Positions 1-5,319 of a stretch of DNA of 8,008 bases are shown piece by piece (the first letter of the stretch is position 1; every line of letters begins with the position of its first letter). The translations under genes and the position numbers were made by a program. Location: contig JAJZKJ010000085.1 of NCBI GenBank assembly GCA_021804195.1, positions 1 through 8,008 on the forward strand, given 5' to 3'. The notes under the pieces are model-generated. The model made no database searches. It had not been told where the DNA came from and was given only the letters and a program-made list of their open reading frames with translations. The DNA is from Acidobacteriota bacterium (GTDB lineage: Bacteria; Planctomycetota; Phycisphaerae; WQYP01; JAJZKJ01).

Positions 1-80
1 ATATAAAAGGCCCATGATCAGGTTGGCTGCAAAAAGCCCCACGCTGCGCGTGGCGGTGAGCGCTCCCATGCCTCCGCCGG
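1..80 (-). repeat. Left copy of an 80-bp perfect inverted repeat
   Basis: Position n here is the complement of position 3856-n for every base from 1 to 80. The pairing breaks at base 81 (partner 3775). It encodes MFS residues 351-376. Identity may continue to the left, since the window ends here. Confidence 0.97.
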
Positions 81-1128
81 TGCGGCTCACGGGCATAATC
101 AGCGAGATGATCGTCGGCTCGAGAGTTTCAATGACACCCAGCGCCAGGCCCATCAGCGCCACCACCGGGTAAAACAACACGGGATTCAGATGGGTGGCCC
201 ATACCACCGCCATTCCCGCCGCGGCCACACCACCGAGCAGGTAACCCCCCAGCGCCAGCGCGGGCACGCTGCGTTTGGCCGTCCGGCCGATCAGCAGACC
301 CGTCAGAGCGGAAATTCCAAAAAAAACGACATAGGCGAGCACCGCCATCGGCCGGTTTTGCAGGCTCTGATACACCGTAAGGATCGGGAAACCGAAACTA
401 AATGAGCTGAAACCGTAGAGAGCCGTCGCGAGCAAAAGCCGGCGATACAGTGAGCGATGTTTCGGATCCATGACCGCCGGCGCCGGCGGCGCGGGTGTGC
501 CGGAGGAATTGCCGTTTGTTCCGGCATGCGGCGCCGCGCCCGTGCGCGCAAAACTCAGAACCAGGCTGGAAATCAGCAGGGGAATAATGGTAATAAGAAA
601 AATATGCCGCAGCGGCATGCCGGACCACAGCAAAAGCATGGTTCCCGTGGCGGCCAGAAAGCCGCCGCCGATGTCCAGGGCGTGGAGAAATCCGAACGCC
701 CGGGCGCGATTTTCCGGGCTGGCGGCCTGGGTCATCATGGTGCGCCGCGGCGGGGAACGGAAATTCCGCGCCCACCAGCCGCCGGAGAATAGCGCGATCG
801 CCGCCGCGGGAATACTCGCCAGGCCGGAAAGCGACAGCAGGGGAATCAGCAGATTGCCTCCGATGGCCATGCGTTTGTGTCCGAAGCGGTCCCCCAGTTT
901 TCCGCCGACCAGTCCGAATATGGCCCCCGGTCCATAACTGATGGCGGTGGCCAGAGCGAAAAGCCACACGTGGGCGTGCAGACTCCAGACCAGAAAAAGC
1001 GGGAAAATCGCCAGCACGGCCTGGTAGCCCAAGTCGGCAAAACAGGCGGAGAATGAAAGCAACAGCACTTCGCGATTGAGCCAGTGGGTTCGGGTTTGCG
1101 GGTTGGTCTGGTTCGAGGTTTGTGTCAT
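1..1128 (-). CDS. MFS transporter, 3' end cut off by window edge
   Basis: Major facilitator superfamily permease of the inner membrane. 376 codons are visible, reading leftward from ATG 1128 and open through base 1. Seen: hydrophobic segments typical of 12-helix MFS proteins; motif A between helices 2 and 3 (GKLGDRFGHKRM, residues 76-87); the RSPPRR..M..AASPENRARAFG stretch after helix 4 (about 124-146); and a polar Ala/Pro-rich central loop (about 195-228) dividing the two halves. The start is supported by GGAG (1135-1138) six bases upstream. The last helix is missing, but a matching tail exists at 3856-3963; joined, they give 411 residues, a normal MFS length. The substrate cannot be read from sequence. 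Its proximity to arsR and arsC suggests efflux of an arsenic compound, which is inference. It lacks any GAPDH neighbour of the ArsJ type. Confidence 0.9.
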   Translation of the reverse strand, partial: MTQTSNQTNPQTRTHWLNREVLLLSFSACFADLGYQAVLAIFPLFLVWSLHAHVWLFALATAISYGPGAIFGLVGGKLGDRFGHKRMAIGGNLLIPLLSLSGLASIPAAAIALFSGGWWARNFRSPPRRTMMTQAASPENRARAFGFLHALDIGGGFLAATGTMLLLWSGMPLRHIFLITIIPLLISSLVLSFARTGAAPHAGTNGNSSGTPAPPAPAVMDPKHRSLYRRLLLATALYGFSSFSFGFPILTVYQSLQNRPMAVLAYVVFFGISALTGLLIGRTAKRSVPALALGGYLLGGVAAAGMAVVWATHLNPVLFYPVVALMGLALGVIETLEPTIISLIMPVSRTGGGMGALTATRSVGLFAANLIMGLLY

Positions 1129-1181
1129 CGGTATCTCCAGGTAAAGCCGGCACGGCGGTTCAACAGCCCCATACTCCTCAT
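1125..1181 (-). CDS. Possible 18-residue leader peptide overlapping the MFS start
   Basis: A short ORF (MRSMGLLNRRAGFTWRYR) lies in the predicted 5' leader of the MFS transcript. Its TGA stop overlaps the MFS ATG as ATGA, a layout that couples translation. Its own ribosome site is weak: the GAGGAG nearby sits too close to its internal ATG. It could be chance, since the MFS gene has its own GGAG. Confidence 0.2.
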   Translation of the reverse strand: MRSMGLLNRRAGFTWRYR

Positions 1182-1225
1182 TCTTCGTACACCCCATATT
1201 TTTTCGCCGTTCCAGATAGTCGGCG

Positions 1226-1252
1226 ATTATATCACGCGCCGGTTTATCGCAA
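1226..1252 (-). promoter_or_regulatory. Probable sigma-70-type promoter of the MFS gene
   Basis: On the minus strand there is an exact -10 TATAAT (1231-1226) preceded by the extended -10 element TGA (1234-1232). A partial -35, TTGCGA (1252-1247), lies 15 bases away, which is short, but extended -10 promoters need the -35 less. Transcription would start near 1219, leaving a leader of about 90 bases. Confidence 0.6.
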
Positions 1253-1399
1253 ACCGCGCTGATCATAAACAGAATCCGGCCGCGGGTGCGGAAATTGTTT
1301 CGCAAGCCCCGCGCCACATGAATGTTGCGGCGAAGAGTATGGCGGTGTTTAGAGCCATATTCGGGACGCTCCCGAAAAAAATGCCCTGCCCCCTTCCAC

Positions 1400-1427
1400 T
1401 TGCCGGCGCGCGGCGGATTTCGATAAT
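1400..1427 (+). promoter_or_regulatory. Candidate promoter for the exported-protein gene
   Basis: TTGCCG (1400-1405) and GATAAT (1422-1427) are separated by 16 bases, a fair match to the sigma-70 consensus. The predicted start near 1434 gives a leader of about 33 bases to the preferred GTG start at 1467. Confidence 0.4.
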
Positions 1428-1466
1428 AGGTATTGCTTTTCCCACGGAGGCATGGAGGCCTGGAAC

Positions 1467-2723
1467 GTGAACAATGCTCATATATGGGTTTCCGCAGGTG
1501 GCTGGTTCCGAACAAGAACGGTCTTTTTCCGGCATGGCCGCGCTGTGCTCTGGCTCGTTGTCGGCTTGCGGTTGTTTCCGGGCGGCTCCGGCGTCTTGCA
1601 AGCCGCTGCGGCCCTGCCCGACTCTTATAAGCAACTGCTGCCACCGCCACTGCGACTCGCCGGACTCTGGCCCGATCTTTCGCTCTCGCCCGGGAAGCCG
1701 GCTGTCGCCCCACCGGGCTGCCAACCCGTTTATCACCTGCGGGCATGGGATCGGTTCCGGCGCGAATTCGCCGCCGCCTCCGCCGCTGTCATTCTCCAAG
1801 GCCCGGCGGGGCGCATCGCCTTGGCCCGGAAAATGCTTAACCGCGCCCAGGCCACCCATGATCGCGGCTATCGACGTCTCTTGTGCATCCGCGCGTTCGC
1901 CCTGGCTTTCCGCTGGTGGAGCGGCGCTCCCCTGGCCCAGCGGGCCTTGACGTTGTATCTGCAAAACTCCAACCTGAAAGATCCGGCGCAAGTGGCGCCA
2001 ATCTGGACGATGTGCAACGATGCGGCCTATCTGCGGACCATGCCGCCGGCGGACCGCGATCGCTATGACAAACTAGCCGAGGCCGCCAATACGCAGCTCG
2101 TCATGGAACTTCTGTCCGCCGGCCAACTTGCCGCGGCGCAGCGTGTGGTTCGTTTGCTGGTAATCCACGAAACTCTTGGGGTGCGGGCGGATCCGTCTCT
2201 CCTGTCCGCCATGGGCACGGCGCGGATTCTCGTTCGCCAGACGCGGGAGATGATTGATTTTCTCGCCGCCCGGTGGCGGCGGAGATGGACCGACCCCGCG
2301 GCGGCAATGGATATATATCTTTATGCCCGCTTTATTGAGCCGCGGCCGGAACTGCGCACGCGGATTTTGCGCCGTTGGCCCGCCGGCCCGATCGCCGCCC
2401 TGGATCGTACCCTCAAAACGAGCCGAACCGCTGTCGACGCCGATTACCAAGCCGGCCGGCTGCTGGCCCGGGCGGCGCGGCCGCTGCCCTGGGGGATTCT
2501 GCGGGACCGCATTCTCTTCGCCGCCCTGCGTCATTACCGCGCCTTTCTGGTCAGTCCCGTGACGCGCCATGATCGTATCCGGCGCACTCTGGCCCGTATC
2601 GCGGTCGGGCAATTGCTCGAACAGGGGGCCAAACCCAATCCGGATATTACGCCGCTGGCGGCCTTTCTGCCCGCTCCGGCCACCGGTCCCGCCGGCCCGT
2701 CAAAGACGTTGACTCCGCCATGA
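1467..2723 (+). CDS. Probable exported or membrane-anchored protein of unknown function
   Basis: I do not recognise this 418-residue protein. I prefer GTG 1467 because GGAGG (1454-1458) lies eight bases upstream. ATG 1452, five codons earlier, has its GGAGG almost touching it. Near the N terminus a basic stretch (RTR..RHGR) precedes a hydrophobic run (AVLWLVVGLRL, about 26-36) and small residues ending in AAAALP (about 46-51), which reads as a signal peptide or anchor. The rest is Ala/Leu/Arg-rich and looks mostly helical, with possible helical-repeat character between about 190 and 330, but I can name no motif. The C terminus is Pro/Ala-rich. It is divergent from the MFS gene and precedes arsR, so a link to arsenic resistance is only positional. 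The antisense frame is a compositional shadow. Confidence 0.75.
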   Translation: MNNAHIWVSAGGWFRTRTVFFRHGRAVLWLVVGLRLFPGGSGVLQAAAALPDSYKQLLPPPLRLAGLWPDLSLSPGKPAVAPPGCQPVYHLRAWDRFRREFAAASAAVILQGPAGRIALARKMLNRAQATHDRGYRRLLCIRAFALAFRWWSGAPLAQRALTLYLQNSNLKDPAQVAPIWTMCNDAAYLRTMPPADRDRYDKLAEAANTQLVMELLSAGQLAAAQRVVRLLVIHETLGVRADPSLLSAMGTARILVRQTREMIDFLAARWRRRWTDPAAAMDIYLYARFIEPRPELRTRILRRWPAGPIAALDRTLKTSRTAVDADYQAGRLLARAARPLPWGILRDRILFAALRHYRAFLVSPVTRHDRIRRTLARIAVGQLLEQGAKPNPDITPLAAFLPAPATGPAGPSKTLTPP

Positions 2724-2725
2724 GG

Positions 2726-2747
2726 GGTGACACTCGCTGGCGTCACC
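2726..2747 (+). terminator. Possible weak terminator after the exported-protein gene
   Basis: GGTGAC (2726-2731) pairs perfectly with GTCACC (2742-2747) across a 10-base loop, three bases after the stop codon. The downstream stretch GGTTCTCATTTCC is only moderately T-rich, so it may be a weak or Rho-assisted stop. Confidence 0.3.
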
Positions 2748-2873
2748 GGTTCTCATTTCCATACTGCGGGCGGCCAGGTATCTTCAAACCGTTGCTGAAT
2801 ATCACAAAGAAACGGGCGGGAGAAAACACCCCCCGGTATCCATACGGGCACGGTGGCTCGCCGGGTCACCGAC

Positions 2874-2902
2874 TTGACTATATCCGCTCGAGCATATATA
2901 CT
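2874..2902 (+). promoter_or_regulatory. Strong sigma-70-type promoter of the arsR-arsC-rlmI unit
   Basis: TTGACT (2874-2879) and TATACT (2897-2902) are separated by exactly 17 bases; each matches the consensus at five of six positions. The expected start point, about 2909, falls right at the arsR ATG (2911), so the transcript should be leaderless or nearly so. No Shine-Dalgarno site is needed or clearly seen. Confidence 0.75.
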
Positions 2903-2913
2903 ACAGGTGTATG
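2893..2913 (+). promoter_or_regulatory. Candidate ArsR operator overlapping the -10 box
   Basis: CATATA (2893-2898) and TGTATG (2908-2913) form an imperfect dyad (five of six pairs) over 21 bases. It overlaps the -10 and the start codon, where an ArsR repressor would block polymerase. The core is not symmetric, so the assignment rests mainly on position. Confidence 0.35.
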
Positions 2914-3270
2914 AAGATGGCGACTCCCCTACCCTCCGCCGACCGCGTGTTCCGGGCGTTTTCCGACCGCACGCGGCTGCGCATATTGCATCTTCTTCTG
3001 GGCGGCGAATTATGCGTCTGCGACATCATGCGCGTGTTGGACATGTCGCAGCCGAAAATTTCCCGTCACCTGGCCTACCTGCGGCGGGCCGGGCTGGTGC
3101 AAGCCCGCCGGGAGGGGTTGTGGATGCATTACCGGCTGAGAACCGCCCGGGGGCGGTTTCATGAAAGCCTGCTCCAATGCCTGAGAAATTGTTTTGGCGC
3201 CGCTCCGGAGCTGGAGCTTGACCGCGGCGCGCGCCGTTGCCCGCCGCGGGGACGCGGCCGAAAATTGTAG
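2911..3270 (+). CDS. arsR: ArsR/SmtB-family metalloregulatory repressor
   Basis: A 119-residue winged-helix repressor expected to bind its own promoter as a dimer and release it on binding As(III). The N-terminal part (RVFRAFSDRTRLRILHLL, 12-29) is the classic ArsR fold opening. ELCVCDI (33-39) contains the two-cysteine arsenite site of the type I ArsR proteins (C35, C37); the third cysteine of the E. coli CVCDLC motif is Met40 here. The recognition helix is about SQPKISRHLAYLRRAGLV (46-63), followed by the wing (ARREGLWMHYRL). Extra cysteines at 90, 94 and 110 could supply a third ligand. The C-terminal tail is basic (RGRGRKL). It heads an operon with arsC, which begins 54 bases after its stop. 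Regulation is probably autogenous. Confidence 0.93.
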   Translation: MKMATPLPSADRVFRAFSDRTRLRILHLLLGGELCVCDIMRVLDMSQPKISRHLAYLRRAGLVQARREGLWMHYRLRTARGRFHESLLQCLRNCFGAAPELELDRGARRCPPRGRGRKL

Positions 3271-3324
3271 TATTTTCGGAAATTATATATGCTTATGCGT
3301 ATGCAAAAAGAGAGAAGGCCGCCG

Positions 3325-3963
3325 GTGACCCGCCGCTTGAAAATCCTCTTTCTGTGCACCGGCAATTCCTGCCGCAGCCAGATGGCCGAAGGCTGGGCCA
3401 GAAAACTCAAGGCCGACGTGCTGGAACCCTATTCCGCCGGGATCGAACCCCACGGCCTGGATCCGCTGGCGGTCCGGGTGATGGCCGAGGCCGGCGTGGA
3501 CATCCGTGCGCAGCGCTCCAAATCCGTCGGTGAATTGCGCGACGTGCCCTTTGACGCCGTGATCACCGTGTGCGGCCATGCGCAGGAAACCTGCCCGGCC
3601 TGGCTGGGCCGCAAAACCACGGTGCTTCATGCCGGCTTCGACGATCCGCCGCGACTCGCCGCCGGCGCCGGAACCGAAGAAGAGGCGCTGACCCATTACC
3701 GCCGCGTACGTGATGAGATACGGGCGTTTGTCCAAACGTTGCCCGGGGCGGAAATGAAACATGCTGGTGCGACCGCCGGCGGAGGCATGGGAGCGCTCAC
3801 CGCCACGCGCAGCGTGGGGCTTTTTGCAGCCAACCTGATCATGGGCCTTTTATATATCGGCAAGACGTGGGCATGGTCTTACGGTTACGCAGCTTTGCTG
3901 GCGGTGCTCGCGGCGATCATTCTGCTTTCCGTGCGGCACGTGGAACCGAACACGGCGGCGTAA
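3325..3963 (+). CDS. arsC: Arsenate reductase (LMW-PTP type) fused in frame to an MFS C-terminal tail
   Basis: Residues 1 to about 145 are a thioredoxin-coupled arsenate reductase, which reduces As(V) to As(III) in the cytoplasm. The P-loop is CTGNSCRS (C11-S18, the CX5R signature). The redox pair is C83 and C90 in CGHAQETC, equivalent to C82 and C89 of the S. aureus pI258 enzyme. The general-acid region is GFDDPP (104-109), and HYRRVRDEI closes the domain. Family members end at about 130-145 residues. This one continues to 212. From residue 152 it is identical at DNA level to the MFS gene at the left edge, adding two hydrophobic helices (about 155-177 and 184-204). I chose GTG 3325 because AGAGAAGG (3311-3318) lies six bases upstream; ATGs at 3289, 3295 and 3301 have no ribosome site. 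The fusion may be an inversion scar or an assembly chimera. Confidence 0.88.
   Translation: MTRRLKILFLCTGNSCRSQMAEGWARKLKADVLEPYSAGIEPHGLDPLAVRVMAEAGVDIRAQRSKSVGELRDVPFDAVITVCGHAQETCPAWLGRKTTVLHAGFDDPPRLAAGAGTEEEALTHYRRVRDEIRAFVQTLPGAEMKHAGATAGGGMGALTATRSVGLFAANLIMGLLYIGKTWAWSYGYAALLAVLAAIILLSVRHVEPNTAA
3776..3855 (+). repeat. Right copy of the 80-bp perfect inverted repeat
   Basis: Exact reverse complement of bases 1-80. It encodes residues 152-177 of the ArsC fusion in the same codon phase as MFS residues 351-376. Upstream of 3776 the sequence departs from the MFS gene. Downstream of 3855 it continues as a plausible MFS last helix, IGKTWAWSYGYAALLAVL and onward. Confidence 0.97.
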
Positions 3964-3966
3964 CGA

Positions 3967-5223
3967 ATGGATCAACTATCCGACCAAGGCGCCGCCACCG
4001 GCGAGCGGGAAATCATCAGCGCCCAGGCCCGCATGGCGCCGCTCCAGCCCAGCGGTCCTCTGCCCTGGGTCCAGTTGCGCAACGCCGCCTTCAGCGCCGC
4101 GCTGTTCCGCAAAATGGTCGGGCGCATCGATCCCCGCGCCCGCGATGGTGATCTGGTCCAGGTGTACGACCGCGATGGCGCCGTATTCGGTACGGCGTTT
4201 TTGAATCGAAAATCACAAATCGCCCTGCGCATGCTTGGCTTTGGCGATGTGCCGCTTGATGAAACTTTCCTGGAACAGCGCGTGGCCGAAGCCGCGGCCC
4301 TGCGGCGCGATGTGCTCCAGTTGGAAAAAGTAACCGACGCCTACCGCCTGATTCATGCCGAGGGCGACGGATTGCCCGGGCTGATCGTCGATGTTTTTCA
4401 TCACGTGGCGGTGGTCGAACTTTTCTCGCTGGCCATGTTCCAGCGCGCGCCGCAAATTGAAAAAGCCTTGCGGTCGCTGCCGTCAATTGAACGGGTGATT
4501 TTTCGCGCCGATGATTCCATCCAGCGGGCGGAAGGGTTCCATATCGGCCCGGGCCGCGCCAACGCGCGCGATTCGGCCGTGATCACCGAACACAACCTGC
4601 GGTTTCAGATCGATCTGGCCGGCGGCCATAAGACCGGCTTTTTCTGCGACCAGCGCGAAAACCGCTTCGCCCTGACCGCTTTCACACGCGCGGCGCACGT
4701 GCTGGATTTATGCTGTTACACGGGCGGATTCGGAATCTACGCCCTGGGCTTGGGAGGCGCCGCCGCGGTCACCGCCGTCGATCTGGACGAAAAAGCCGTC
4801 GCACTGGCCCGCCGCAATGCGAATCTGAACCGCTTCCCCGCCAATCGCTATGAAACGGTCTATGCCGACGGTTTTCCCTACCTGCGGCAGATGGGGCGGA
4901 ACAATCGCCGGTTTGACGTGGTGATACTGGATCCGCCCAAGCTCATCGCCCGCCGGGAAGATTTCAGCGAAGGCCGGCAGGCCTATTTCGATTTGAACAA
5001 ACTGGCGATGGGCGTGGTGCGCCCCGGCGGCCTGCTGTTGACGTGCTCGTGCAGCGGGCTGTTGGACCAGGCCGAGTTTCTAAACGTCATCCGCGGAGCG
5101 GGGCGCAGCGCCCAGCGCCGGGTGCAGATCATACGCATTTCCGGCGCCGGGCCGGACCATCCCGTCATGAACGATTTCCTGGAAGGCCTCTATCTGAAAT
5201 GCCTCTGGTGCCGGCTGGAATAA
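3967..5223 (+). CDS. rlmI: 23S rRNA (cytosine-C5)-methyltransferase, RlmI family
   Basis: A 418-residue class I SAM-dependent methyltransferase; E. coli RlmI makes m5C1962 in 23S rRNA. Seen in order: an N-terminal PUA-like region (PWVQLRN at 33-39, GDLVQVYDRDG at 61-71, FLNRKSQIALRML at 78-90); the central domain (LEKVTDAYRLIHAEGDGLPGLIVD, 119-142); GGHKTGFFCDQRENR (219-233); SAM motif I DLCCYTGGFG (247-256); motif II acid in AVDLD (270-274); the catalytic motif ILDPPKL (320-326); TCSCSG (359-364), where C362 aligns with the conserved family cysteine; and DHPV plus YLK near the end. It starts three bases after the preceding stop (TAA, then CGA) with no good ribosome site, which suggests translational coupling. 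It is slightly longer than E. coli RlmI; Met23 is an alternative start. A housekeeping gene in an ars operon is unusual. Confidence 0.92.
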   Translation: MDQLSDQGAATGEREIISAQARMAPLQPSGPLPWVQLRNAAFSAALFRKMVGRIDPRARDGDLVQVYDRDGAVFGTAFLNRKSQIALRMLGFGDVPLDETFLEQRVAEAAALRRDVLQLEKVTDAYRLIHAEGDGLPGLIVDVFHHVAVVELFSLAMFQRAPQIEKALRSLPSIERVIFRADDSIQRAEGFHIGPGRANARDSAVITEHNLRFQIDLAGGHKTGFFCDQRENRFALTAFTRAAHVLDLCCYTGGFGIYALGLGGAAAVTAVDLDEKAVALARRNANLNRFPANRYETVYADGFPYLRQMGRNNRRFDVVILDPPKLIARREDFSEGRQAYFDLNKLAMGVVRPGGLLLTCSCSGLLDQAEFLNVIRGAGRSAQRRVQIIRISGAGPDHPVMNDFLEGLYLKCLWCRLE

Positions 5224-5274
5224 CGCCGCGGCAGTGCGAGTACGGCAATCATTTCGAGGAACCCAGGGAAAACC

Positions 5275-5293
5275 GGCAACATAAATTGTTGTC
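5275..5293. terminator. Weak hairpin between convergent genes
   Basis: GGCAACA (5275-5281) can pair with TGTTGTC (5287-5293) across a 5-base loop, including one G-U pair. It sits in the 96-base gap between two converging genes, where a shared terminator would be expected, but neither side has a T tract. Confidence 0.2.
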
Positions 5294-5319
5294 GCCAAGA
5301 CGTCCAGCCAGCTCATGAA

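Larger units (their letters stand above)
1129..1451. other. Divergent intergenic region between MFS gene and exported-protein gene
   Basis: About 320 bases without a convincing gene apart from the tiny leader ORF. It holds a leftward promoter with a perfect extended -10 near 1226-1234 and a weaker rightward promoter near 1400-1427. I see no obvious operator dyad, RNA gene or repeat in the part between them (about 1255-1395). Confidence 0.6.

Noticed and set aside
398..1153. Leftward 251-codon ORF overlapping the MFS gene
   Set aside because: Arg/Gly/His/Pro-rich with no domain; the neighbouring frame encodes a clear MFS transporter with motif A and a ribosome site.
1263..1991. Leftward 242-codon ORF opposite the exported-protein gene
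   Set aside because: Low-complexity composition and no signal or motif; the rightward frame is longer, has a ribosome site and a signal-like N terminus.
2073..2612. Leftward 179-codon ORF
   Set aside because: Antisense shadow of the exported-protein gene in GC-rich DNA, rich in Gly, Pro and Arg.
3283..3762. Leftward 159-codon ORF opposite arsC
   Set aside because: The opposite strand holds an unmistakable arsenate reductase with all catalytic residues.
1..3855. Site-specific inversion system such as an invertase-controlled switch
   Set aside because: No recombinase gene is present and the repeat is coding sequence of the transporter, not a short recombinase site; homologous recombination or assembly error fits better.
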